The position numbers and the translations under genes were made by a program. A stretch of DNA of 64,000 nucleotides from Sitta carolinensis (taxonomy: Eukaryota > Chordata > Aves > Passeriformes > Sittidae): positions 21,570,370 to 21,634,369 of the forward strand of contig JAVUNC010000006.1 in NCBI GenBank assembly GCA_032173965.1, in the 5' to 3' direction. The notes beneath the pieces were generated by a model. It was not told the origin of the DNA. It did not search any database and worked only from the letters and a program-made list of their open reading frames with translations. This document shows, piece by piece, positions 49,611 to 60,800 of the stretch. Within the stretch, counting starts at the first letter, position 1. Each line of letters begins with the position of its first letter.

Positions 49611-52600
49611 GGGGATTGGTTGCTTCTGCTACTTCTATATTTTCTTACTCCAGAATTTCTTCCTCTGCCCTCAGTGAGGAGAAGAATGTCAGAATAGCAG
49701 AGAGTTTTGGAAATATTGGAGGAAGCTGGATGTGTGGTGTAAATAAAGCTGATTAAAAGCAGTTCTTACACAATCCATGTGGCATTTGCAAGCCAAGAGC
49801 ATCCTTTAACTTTTTGTGTAGAGTGGAGTTAATACTGATCAGGTGCATTGCTCTTGAAGTGCCTGTATTACGTAAGCTAAACATGCATGAAGATTAGTCA
49901 GCTGTATTTTCTATAAATATTCCCCTTGAAACAAACTTGATTTTTTTATTACTCTTAGGTTACAGCTGTTGTAATAGCAGGGTAGTCCTGCTGGTGCTGG
50001 AGGGGGATGTGTGGAGTTGAATAATTAAAAAGATAATGAGTTAACCTGATCTCTAGGGCACCAGATTCTTTCATCTCTTGGTGGGTGGACGTGGGGGGAA
50101 CAGGAGGAGGCCACAGCAGCCAGGAATAGCCTTTCCCCCCAGACCAGAAGAGTGACCAGTTCTGTTCCAGAACACCGGGGAATAATTAAGGTCACCCTGG
50201 AGAACCTCAGCTACTGCACATGTGACTTCTTGTGGTGTTTCCAGTAGATAAGGTTCTACTTAATTTGTATACCCTGTGAAGGAGGAAAGTAGGTTCTAGC
50301 TTATCTGATCCACAGTCGGTGCCTCTGAAAGCTTTTTTTTGTTGGTTTTTTTTTCATGGTGTACATAACCTTTTACTGTGTGCTCAGCTAATCCATGGGG
50401 CTGGCTGGGTGGATGTGAACATAAAAGCTCTGTGAGTGCAGTGTGAGGCTTTGGGGCCAGCTCACAGCTGGGTTCCTGATGGTAGGAGCAACTTTTAAAA
50501 GGTAGCTAAAAAAAAAGGTAATTAAAAGTAACTCCTAATCATGAGCCAGTGATGTAAATCAGCCTTTTCTCTGAAAAATCTGGGGTCATGGCACAGATCA
50601 GGTCAGGCTGCATTTCACTGAATCACTGCAGCCTCTTTGAAGGGAGCAGTAAAAAAAGCAGGGAGTACTAAAATTTGATGCTGGGGAGGAGAAGGCTTGT
50701 GGTGAACACACAAGGCTAATCACTGTGCCAGTAAGTGTTCCAAAAGTGCCAGAGAAGGGAATGCTTCCTGAAGTGTTTTATGGTAGAAAAATGACTTCAC
50801 AAATGCCAGTTGTAATGACAAACACTGGTCTCACAAGCAAAAAACAAAACCCCCAAACTGATTATAGCCACAATTAGTAACTCTAACATACCTTTCTTGT
50901 GGATAATCAAGTTCACAGATGCAAAAACATTGCTTTTAATTGGGTAAAGAGATGAGATTATTTGGGCCTTTGGAACGTGTTGGTTTGGATTTTCTTGCTC
51001 TGCAGGAAGACTGGCTTTGTTAAGCAGTAGGACTGGTAGTGATTAGGAAGCATTTGTGCCTATGGAGATGTCTTAGCCAGCAGAGTCTGAGGTGGGACCT
51101 TGTCTTTCATTCAGGACTTCCTCGCAGGTTGCATAAACCAGAGGTCTTGGATCAGTGGCTTTTTCCTAATCAGAGGATAGAAGCCCTTTGGTAATCCATG
51201 AGTTGCTTATTGCTGTAGCCTTTCTACTTAATACTACTTTAGTTTTGCTGTTGTAACTACTTAAAACATTTTCCTTCAGAAAGAAAGCAAAATCTGATGG
51301 GAATTAAATCTTCTAGCACGTGAGCCTGCTGTGAGAAGGAAGAGAACAGGTTGTTTTAGCTCTTTGGTGGATTTGGCAGGAAGTGTAGGAGACTGGCTTG
51401 ACCTGGATCTCCCTTGCTGTGTGCATGGGGAAGGTTTTAACCTAAAGATGTTGAAGCACAGTAGGGAGGCCTGGATCTTCCAGACTAGCTCAAACAGAGG
51501 TGCCATGGATCGACTGGATCACGCCTTGGAGTTGGGGATGGAGCAGGTGACTCTGCCAGCTCTGTTTTCTGTCATTCTGTGCTGAGAAAGCTGCTGTATG
51601 TTTTTCCAGAGGTGCCTGTGATGCAGTGGGGAAAGGGAACCTCTGGTCAGTCAAGGCTTGTGGAGCACCTGGGGCTGAGGACAGCAAGGCTAAAACAGAA
51701 TCCTCCTTCCAGCCTCCAAGAAACTTCAGCATTCAAGGTGTTGGCTGCAGTCTGTGGCAGTGATCTGTGGAGCCCTGTGCTGTTGGAGGAGCAGCAGGGA
51801 TTAGCAGTACCTCTGGGTCTGGAGGCTGCTTCTGGGACAGCCAATGATGCATGTGATCAGCTGGAGACAAGCTGAGACCCAAGTTCACATTGAGTTAATA
51901 TCTGTGACACTGATACAGCAGCAGAGAACACAGTTCAAAGGAGGAAATGAACCAGGAGTGTTGGTACAGAAGTACTTCTTAGCTTTGCTTTTGCTATTTG
52001 GCAACTCTTCCCTGTGAGATTAAGTTTGAGAATAACTTCTCTGTTCTGTTTGACTGAAATTCTCAGATAACTGGCAGACAGCAACTGCTTGTTTTCTGAA
52101 GCCGTGATGCAGAAAAATGTGTTTGAAATGATTCTTGCCTTTTTTAAAAAAGGAAATTCTTAGCCATTCTTTTGCTGAAATATTACTAGATACGAAATGA
52201 ATTGTTGAGGTTGATAGAAGGGAAGAGGGTGTAAAGACTATGAAGTACTGGCAGTGATATTATATAAAGGAAGACAAAATACGCTTATTTTGTTGTCAGC
52301 TTTGCTTATGTTGAAGCTTTCTGTTTGTGTTTTGTTATAAACTATAAACATGTGATTTTTTTATTTTTTCCTTTCAATGTGTGTTCAAGGGAGGGAGTGC
52401 TGGCTGTTTCAGCAGCAGAGGGTTTTCCAGTTAGTCAGGACTTGAGTGTGAGGCTGTGAAAAGCTCTGGGACTGGGTGTTGCAGAGGTGAATAATGTATC
52501 TTTAACCTACATATATGGTAGATGTCAGGATAGCTGTAGTACTTCCAAGGGAATCTCTCCCGCTCTCTGCTGTTTTCCATGTTGCTGAAACTAGTGCTTC

Positions 52601-53490
52601 TGTGGCTTTGCAGTGGGCTGGTGAGTGAGGAATGTGGTTTTAAAACTGAACATAAAGCATAAATCTAGTTTTGTTTCCCCTTCATGTGATCCAAGGAGGG
52701 AGGCAGTGGGAACGAATTAACAAACGAAAGGTGAGACTGCTGCTTTTGGCAGCAGTGTGGGACCACATTGGTTCAGGGATGGTGAAAATACAGTGTTGGG
52801 ACAAGCTGAATTTTGCTGTGTGTGGAGTGTGTACTACAGGATTCTGCCAAATATGGGATCAGAATGGACTTGCAAGGGAAGATTTGCTCAAGTCTGACTT
52901 CACTTCTGCAGCTTTATTGTTTAGTGAGCAAAGATGTGCTGTTTGACTCACTAAAGCTATGGAAACAAGTGAACTGCAGCATTTCATTTGTTTATAGCCA
53001 AGACTGTCATTTGAGATGATTTTCATCCAAAATCTACGAGGTGTGCTGTAGATCTGTTAGTAATAGACGAGAAAAGCAAAGTAAAATTAATCCTTTTTGC
53101 CTGGGGGAAATATTACCGGTGAAAATCAGGAGTTGTTGAGTTTTAGTCTTTTGGGAGATAGTTTGCATAGGTATGCAGAAGTATTTAAGTTTGTGATGGC
53201 TTGTATTTTGATAGCATTGTAAAAACAAAATCAGCTACATGCAGCACCTTCAGCTAGTAGATACCTAATTCTGAGGGTGACTTCCTTGAGTTGAGTCAAA
53301 CTTTCCAAGGGGCAGGTTGAGATTTAGAGCTCTTGTTCCAAGTAACAGAAGTATCATTTACTCTTCACCACTGTCTAGGCTGGATTTTTTTTTTTTTTAA
53401 AGCAAAACCAACATAAGCATAAACCAAACAAGCTTGTGTAACAAGCCTTCTGACAAATAGTTCAAAGCTCGTTGCTGATCTCTGAAGTAG

Positions 53491-53528
53491 ACAAGTCCTT
53501 GTAGTTGTACAAGTAGTACAAGACTTGT
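53491..53528. other. Imperfect inverted repeat (hairpin)
   Basis: ACAAGTCCTTGTA at 53491 pairs with TACAAGACTTGT ending at 53528, with one base missing in the right arm. The loop also contains GTTGTACAAG. The structure is small and AT-rich and of uncertain meaning. Confidence 0.6.
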
Positions 53529-54099
53529 AGAAAGTAGGAACTTGCCACAGTGGACTGTGGGAGAGAGCATGTGTGTTCTTGCTCTCCAGACAGCCCTGAA
53601 TCCAGGTGGAGGAGAGGCTTTCATTACATATCCCAGCCATGGGAAAAGCTTAATTGGAGTTTGCAGTTCATTGTATACCAAACTCTTCAAGTGTTTGATG
53701 TAAATCTGTAGGAAACTGGCTTTGCTAATTATGGTGCCCATAGCCCATGCCAGCACCACTCCCTTATTTGCAAGGAATAGTGCTATCAACTGAGATAATT
53801 ATCCCAGGAGGTTTCATGATGCAGCTTGTCCCAGTACTGCTGTCACTGAGAAACATTTGGAAAAAGTGCAGGACTGCTCCTTCCACATGTGTTGGTCTGA
53901 TGAACATCTGGAGAACTTCCAGAGTGCCCCACAGATCCGTGTGTGGGCAGGGTGCTCTCAGAAATGACTGTTCTGTCGCTGTGAAATTGAGCTTTTTTCC
54001 TAGTTTGTTTATTAGTTGGAAAATATTTGTTCCAGGCTTTTTGGTGGGGTGAAGGAGGGTTCCAGCTGCAGGTTCCTTGGGTAGTACTGGCCTTCTTGT

Positions 54100-54265
54100 G
54101 GGCATATTTTAAATGTCTGGGTTTTAAGTTCTAGAGCAGTGAGATTTGAGATCATTTTTGTCTTAAATCTGTTCTTGCTTGTGCTCAGTCATTCAGCAAT
54201 CCTGCCTTTGGGATTCCTAGAAGGGTAGGAGACTCTCCAAGTGCATTCTTCTGTTACACAAAAAG
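54100..54265 (+). repeat. 165 bp direct duplication, left copy
   Basis: From GGCATATTTTAAATGTCTGG to the CTGTTACA stretch this block matches 56420-56585 at a constant offset of 2320 bases, so there is no net insertion or deletion. I count about a dozen mismatches by eye. The similarity begins abruptly at GGGCAT and fades after about 54255. The block contains GATTCCTAGAAGGGTAGGAG, identical in both copies. It may be a dispersed repeat that landed twice or a tandem duplication later split by insertion. Confidence 0.9.
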
Positions 54266-54804
54266 CTGTGTCTGTCCCTAAGCTGATCCTGGAAGAGTGC
54301 AAAGGAGAAGGGAAATGGCTCCTGCTTGTGGAGTGGCCTTGTGAGGGGAAGTGTCTGGTGATGGGGAGTTTGTGTCCTCCATCCTTGTCCCTTCTCCATA
54401 TGTGAGTCCATCCTGTTGCTGCTCGGAGGCAGACACGTGTGGCTCACCTGGGCGCTGCTCAGTGCAGGAGCTGAGAGCCAATTTGGGGAGAGGGCAGGGC
54501 AGCTCTTCCTCCTGCTGTGTCCTGGGGGAGCAGCTCCTGGGGGAAGGCAGGGCCAGCTCGGGCTGTGGGGCTGCTGCCCCAGGGCAGGGCACAGAGGCTG
54601 GGAGGGAGAAATCCTGCGGGATCCCAGGGCACGGAGCTTGGTCAGCGGTGGCTGCAGGGCCACGGGCTGGGCTGGCTTGTGGGGAGCCACTTGGGAGCCC
54701 TGGCCTAGGAAAAATGAAGGTCTCTGCTGGCTGTGGAAAGAGGCAACTTGTAATCTAGTTTCAGACCTAATGTTTTAATTTTCTGATGTTCTTTCCCAAG
54801 AAAG

Positions 54805-55039
54805 TGTGATAAACACAATAGAATGTTTTTGTAATAATACTTGTTATTCATTCCTAATGAGAGGAGGGATTTCTTCTTGATATCCCCCTGGTTTGACCAA
54901 TGTGATTGAAGAAGCTTGCCTTTCTTTCACCAATTACATTGGTCTGTGTAAAATTGTATATAAGGGAAAACAATCCCTAATAAGAGTCATTTTCTTAACC
55001 TTCTGAACAATGAGTCCATGTCCTGTGTTATCTGAAACA
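54805..55039 (+). mobile_element. LTR-like segment, sense (candidate)
   Basis: The segment starts TGTGATAAACACAATAGAAT and ends CCTGTGTTATCTGAAACA, so it has TG...CA ends. It has a TATA-like GTATATAAGGG near 54956 followed within 25 bases by an AATAAGA polyadenylation-like signal and a short U5-like tail. This layout is typical of a short retroviral LTR. No second copy is present in the window and I see no clean target-site duplication, so the call rests on layout only. Confidence 0.45.
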
Positions 55040-55059
55040 GTGACAGCAACTTCTCACAC

Positions 55060-55551
55060 TGATGCCTTGTGGAATAAGAAAAGAGATGAGACAAAGTTAA
55101 GAAGAATAAAGTAACTATTTATTAAGGTGCCTTCAAGACCTGTGGCTCTGCCAGGCTGGCTCCAAGATGGAAGCAAAAGAGGGCTTGGTCCCAGGATCTC
55201 ACATTTTTACATGTTTTAGTCCATTTGCATACAGGAGTTAACTGTCTGATTAGTAGCCTCAAACCATGAAGTTTCCTCCTCCTTGCATGCCTGCTTGCCT
55301 GCCCTCCTCCCTTCATGTTGTTTCTGCTCTTGGCCTGAAGTTTAGAGAGATTGCCCTTGAGTCTCTAGCAAAAAAAAGATTGTCTTCACCACCCTTTGAA
55401 AAGATCTTAGTAACCCTTGATATAAAACTAAAAGCTGCACACCAATGCAGAACAGGAACTTAAAGAACTTAAAACTTGAGGCATCAACACCCTTTCAAAA
55501 TCAAGCTTGCAGATCTATAATTGAAGCATAACAAATCATAAAACTACCACA
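55060..55551 (-). mobile_element. LTR-like segment, antisense (candidate)
   Basis: Read on the - strand, the segment starts TGTGGTAGTTTTATGATTTG, has an AATAAA signal near 55116-55121, and ends CCACAAGGCATCA. Its AAGGCATCA end matches the end of the solo LTRs at 11202 and 49163, which suggests a related family. It lies only 20 bases from the sense LTR-like segment, so the two are arranged tail to tail. No target-site duplication is visible. Confidence 0.42.
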
Positions 55552-56419
55552 ATTCCTCCTGCCCTTTGTGGAAAGGAAATGTAGAAATGGGCACAAGGAA
55601 AATCTTCATGAAAATTTGTCGGGGTGAATGAGTTCCATGTTCACTTTGCTTGTATTTCCTTCCTATTTGAAGACTCCAAGAGGTTTTTGAGCTTCTTTGT
55701 TTATCTATTTTAAAAGTAATTAAACCCCACAGAGACCTGAAATGGAGTGGCCTTCCCCATAATTTTAATGCTCTGAAAATGAGGAGAAAAAACCTGGAAA
55801 AAATAAACCCCCACTTACCTGGTTTTAACTTCCAGTGGAACTACTTTAAATTCAGTATTGTTTAGCAGTTACACAAGTATAAGAAAAAGCAATAATTACA
55901 GAATATAAAGCTAGCAATGGTAATATATAGTGGTTGCATATTATTTCTGAGGGAATTGTCACCTTTTTAGGTTTCCAGATTAAAATACTTTTAGAAAGAA
56001 TGTTGTCTTCAGCAAGTTAAAACTTGCTGGCATATTCCTGATAATACTGTCTTTGAAAGAAAACATGTGCATGTACCCAGGGAGATTAAAGTGGAGAATC
56101 AAATAACTCCTTTTTTAAGAGCTGGTATTTAAGCTGCCTGTGGAACATTTTGATGTACTTTTCTAGAGATTGGTCTCTTGTGATGAGGATCCACAGGCTG
56201 CACTTCTCTGGAGTAGAGTAAATAACAAATTTCCAAGGTGCAAGTAGGCCTGGCATGAAATAGCAGTGATTTACTCCTTTTGGTTTTGTGCTGTGTTAGG
56301 GAATCTCCTTTAATATTCCAGGATACACAGTAGTCTTCCCTATGAAAATGGCAGTGAGAGGACAGGTTCAGCTGGAAGTCTCTCAACTTTCTGTATGGCT
56401 TTAGCACCATGTATTAAAT

Positions 56420-56585
56420 GGGCATTTTTTAAATGTCTGGGTTTTAAGTCCTAGAGCAGTGAGATTTGAGATAATTTTTATTTTAAATCTTTCCTTGCTT
56501 GTGCTCAGTCATTCAACAGTCCTGCCTTTGGGATTCCTAGAAGGGTAGGAGACTCTCGAAGTGCATTCTCCTGTTATGTAAAAAG
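56420..56585 (+). repeat. 165 bp direct duplication, right copy
   Basis: This is the right-hand copy of 54100-54265 in the same orientation, starting GGCATTTTTTAAATGTCTGG. The two copies bracket 2.15 kb that contains both LTR-like segments. Confidence 0.9.
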
Positions 56586-57197
56586 TTACATAGACAGGAT
56601 GTAATGATTAAAAATAAATATTCCTGGTTACTGCATTGCTGCCTCTTTCCTTTTCATATACTTTTTCTGCCTGCAATGTAACCTGTAATCATAACAAAAT
56701 TTTATTATATATATTCTCTGTAGGAGAGGGGTATATGAGTTCAGTATAGAACAGACTCTACCAGTAAGACAGAAGAGATTTATCAGTGGAATAAAATCTG
56801 TAGTTTCTTGAGCAAAAGCCTGAAATCTCTGAAGATCAGGAATGAGGAGTCAGTAAAGCCCTGGAAGCTCTTGCAGCTGAGAGCTGGCAGGAATGGTGGT
56901 GAAAAGCCTCCACCTGACCAAAATCTTGGGGTGAGGATTCCGTGCTTGTGCACTGCAAAGAAATTTCCATTGATCCCTTCCCTGGGGAAGGAGCTCTGTC
57001 CCCTTGAGGCTTCAGACTTCTCTGAATAATTAATCCACTGGGTCTGTGTCCTCAGGGAGAGATGAAAGAACTGTCGAGGGCTCCTGTGTTACACCTGATA
57101 AAGAAAGTCATTAGTGAGGCTTCACATAAATTAAAAACACTTGCATCCTCTTTCCTTAATAATGTACAACGCCTCAACGCCTTTAGGATTAAAGTGG

Positions 57198-57214
57198 TTT
57201 TTTTTTTTTTTTTT
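57198..57214. repeat. Poly(T) run
   Basis: Seventeen T in a row, about 500 bases before PELI2 exon 2. It is too far upstream to be the polypyrimidine tract of the exon 2 acceptor. Confidence 0.85.
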
Positions 57215-57710
57215 AAATGGGGTTGACACAATTAGCAAAGCATTCTGTGTGAGTAAAACTTTTTTTCACATAGTTTTGCTTGCCCCTAAATTACTTTGGT
57301 TTTCCATGTTGCCCCTGTTCTTCTTCCATCCCTGCATGAGATGTGGGCAGAGGGGTGGGTAAAAATGTTTTAGAGCTCTTCATGTTCTGAAATTAAAGTG
57401 AAGATGTGGAGTTTGTTCTTCCAAATTCCTTTGAATTCTGAAGTTGAAGAAGTGTTTCTGAGGCTGAAAAACTGAGTATTTCATTTGTAGTTAATCATCT
57501 TTTTAATGAGAATAAAATTTCAACCATTGATAGGTGAAAAATGTTTGAATGCTCAATTCAGGAAGCAAAACTCAGCCTTATTGTTACTTTTTGTTGTTTT
57601 GCCCCATGCATTTGGTGAAACCAGAATATTGTGGCCAAATTACCTCTCTCTCCTTTGCTGTATTCCAAACTGGTGGTGTTTTATGCTGAACTTTTTCCCT
57701 TTATTTCCAG

Positions 57711-57840
57711 GTATAATGGATCCCTCCCCAATGGTGACAGGGGGCGCAGAAAAAGCAGATTTGCCCTTTATAAACGACCTAAGGCAAATGGAGTTAAACC
57801 CAGCACTGTTCATGTCATCAATACTCCTCAAGCTTCAAAG
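57711..57840 (+). CDS. PELI2: PELI2 coding exon 2 (start of the FHA domain)
   Basis: This 130-base exon completes codon 26 and encodes residues 27-69: YNGSLPNGDRGRRKSRFALY, then KRPKANGVKPSTVHVINTPQ and ASK. Pellino proteins keep this block almost unchanged. FALYKRP and the VHVI.TPQASK ending fit PELI2, whereas PELI1 has FALFKRP and HIACTPQAAK. It lies at the start of the atypical (cryptic) FHA domain that recognises phosphothreonine on IRAK1, and the basic GRRKSR cluster is intact. The acceptor is TTATTTCCAG and the donor is GTAAGT, a near-ideal site, ending in phase 0. The catalytic RING-like domain is encoded outside the window. The protein is therefore partial here only because of the window edge. 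Confidence 0.97.
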
Positions 57841-60800
57841 GTAAGTGACACTGATTTTTGGTGATCCTGAGTGCAGAACAAGGTATTGCTGCTGATTTTC
57901 CTTGCTGCCAGCTTATTCTGTGCTTCTAGGATACTCTTGTTTGATGAAGGGACTGCAGTGGATTTGCTTTCTGGGGTATATAGCTTTAATCCAGTTACCT
58001 GTTTAAAATAGTCTGTAAGCTCAGGTATGAGATAATCTGACCTTCCTGCCCCTGTTCAGAAAGCTGGCTGTCAGTGCTGACTGTTTTATTTGAGCCTTAG
58101 AGTACACAGGGAATAAAAACACAAGAAGTATTTTAGTTTCTTTCTCCCTGAAGTGATATTTCTTTCCTCTTCAGGAAGGTAACTGACATGCTATAAAAAG
58201 TGTTCTGATCCCTTTGGGCCTTTCATTTTTCTTGCTAATAACAATACTGTACAAATTTTTACCTGAAGTTCAGTGTGGTTGAAGGAGGAAAAGCAGCGAA
58301 GTTAATATATTAACGTTTTAACATATTAATGTATAGGAGTGTCCTGGTCAGAATTCTGGTGGTGGAATGTTTTTCAGGCTGCAAAAGGCTTTCCAATCTC
58401 TCTTCTCAAAGCCTTTTTCTTAGAAGCAAGAAGTGAGTAGAGTTTATGCTAAACTGGAGGGGGAGTTATGTGCTGGCACTCACACAAGAGGAGGGTTTGT
58501 CTGAAATGTACCTCACTGAAAGATCTCTTGGGACACAGAGAGAGAGAATCTACACCGTGCTCAGAAATGTCTTGTCTGACTTGGACCAAGAGAAAAATGT
58601 TGTTTAATACATAGTATGGGATTGTTTTCTTTTCTGATACACACCATACAGAGTATACATCTAAACTTATCAAAATATAAAGTATCAGAGCTTGTTCTCT
58701 TTGAATATTGTATAGGGATTGCCTGCTGCAAATAAATATGGAGTCTTTTATATTAAAAGTTACAGGGAATATTTTTCAGTGTTTCTATTATCAAAATCAA
58801 AGCTTTTGTGAGTTAAACCTTCCTGATGAAATCAACCTTCAGAATAGACCTGTAGTATATGTTGGTAATTCTAGTTTGTTGCTTAAAATGTAACAAACAG
58901 GGAAAAACTGTGTTTTACATAGTGGGTGAAAATACACACATGGTCTCACTGGCTGGTCTTAAGCATTTACACTGCAGATAGTATTTCAGCATTTGAGTTG
59001 CAAAATATTTAAACACCTGGCAGACACCACAAGGAATCTGGTTAATGTTCATCTGTGGTGTTATTGTAGTGCAGATAAAATATGTGTGCTGTACAAATTA
59101 GTGCCCTTATAAAGATAGCAGAGGATCTGGGACATTAAAGCCTTTCCTCAGAGCATTTGGATTTGGGTAGATGTGTCAAGTTGAATGTATTTTGCACTTT
59201 CTCTGAACCCTCAGAAAAGAGCTTTTGTGTATTTGTGCTGCTGTCTGGGACAGGGCTGGTGGATGTGTGCCAGAATGGTGGTGCAGTGGCTCTCAGTGAG
59301 TGCTCTTGCCATGCACAGAAAGGACACTTACATTTTAAAGATGCTGTCATCAGCTTTTCTCTCATCTTAGGCACCAGAGCCTGAATTGTTTTACTGGGAA
59401 TTGTTTCTGCATGTAACTTGTGTAAATGACTGAAGAGACACAGGCTAATAAAGAGGGAGCTGCTTAGTTCTTAGAAAATAATGGACAACTTGACCTCAGA
59501 AGTTTAGTAGTGCTCTCAGTCTTTCAGTGTTTAAGAAAGATAAACTAGCAGAAACTTGTGCTGCATGGGATGTTAAAGTTTCCTCCCTTTACATCCTTCA
59601 TTTGAACTTTTCATGTACCAGTTTCCTGTTTTGTTCTGCTTGTCTGTCACTGTAAACTGAATCTGTGAGTAAAAAGACAAGTGTAGAGTACTGATACCTT
59701 TAAAGTGGTGGATTTGGCAGAGGTGGGAGAAGCCCTGACTGCCTCCACTGGTTTTGTCTCTGACAAAACAAAGATTCCAAAACAGAGGCTTGAATAAGGT
59801 GCATGGCTGGTTTAGTGCTGATTGCATTAATGCAGCAGCTCAAGAACTGTAGCTGTCACCAATTTCAAGTTGGTGTGTCAGCCTGAACACTGCAGTAGAT
59901 GGTGAGAGGATGCTTGTCATGTTCCATTGTCCCTGCAGTGCAGGTGTCAAGGACAGCTGGAGTAGCAATGGCTGCAGTAGTAAATTTAGCTGAGCTAATT
60001 GCATATGAATCACTGCCTTTTGTTTTTTCTACTGAGCTCTTGTTTTTTGCCACTCTGCCTTCTGAGGTGCTGAAGAAAATTCAGAAATGTTTGGCCTTCT
60101 GAGGGTCTCTGGGTGTATTTAGGGGAAAAGCAGTGCATAAGGCAGTAAGTCTCGAGTTTTTAAGAGTTGTTGTCATTGTTAAAATACAGAGGCATCTCCA
60201 TTATCCACTGGACTTTAAAACATATCTTATTAACTCTTTGCTTAGGCACCATTCAGTAAATTCTGTGGTGTCCCCTATTTGACAAAAATCAGGCCATTTG
60301 AGATGGACTTTTTCCAGCATTGTCAAAATTTGTTTTACTGTAAGAAAGAGCTTAAACTCTTCTGCTGTCCTAAGCTTGTCTGTGTGGACATGTGTGGGGT
60401 GGGGGTTTGGGGAATGGGGGACTGTGAGTCTTCATTAATTGAGTATGGATCTTTCTCAAGATTTTAATCATCCCCTTTGCTGAATTAGAGAGTGTCTTTC
60501 AAACTCATCACATCACAGGAGAGGCCATTCCTTGCCTCTTGACCTGGGTCTCATGATGAAGAGGAAGGTTTATCAGTCATGATAACAGAATTTGGGAAAA
60601 CCTTCCTCTGACTACCAAATTCACAGGTGTAAGTTTGCTATTGGCTCATCATAACATAGAGATGGCAATTTTTATTTTCAAGATATCGGAGCTGTTTAAC
60701 CGAGTCAGAAGTCAGTTGTAATGTTCATATCATTTAGTTGAGTTGTGTTATCTGTTGTTTTCATGCACATATTTGATGCTGTGAAGCTCCACTCGGTGTC

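Larger units (their letters stand above)
32495..57710 (+). other. PELI2: PELI2 intron 1 (25.2 kb)
   Basis: The intron runs from GTGAGC at 32495 to a pyrimidine-rich acceptor ending TTATTTCCAG at 57710. A long first intron is usual for Pellino genes. No other exon-like coding segment is evident inside it, and the open frames are short and unsupported. It holds one clear CR1 piece (36610), homopolymer tracts near 34925-34998 and 57198-57214, a solo LTR (49163-49610) and an LTR-like cluster with a flanking duplication (54100-56585). The rest, including 37000-49000, is unique AT-leaning sequence in which I recognise nothing specific. Confidence 0.9.
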
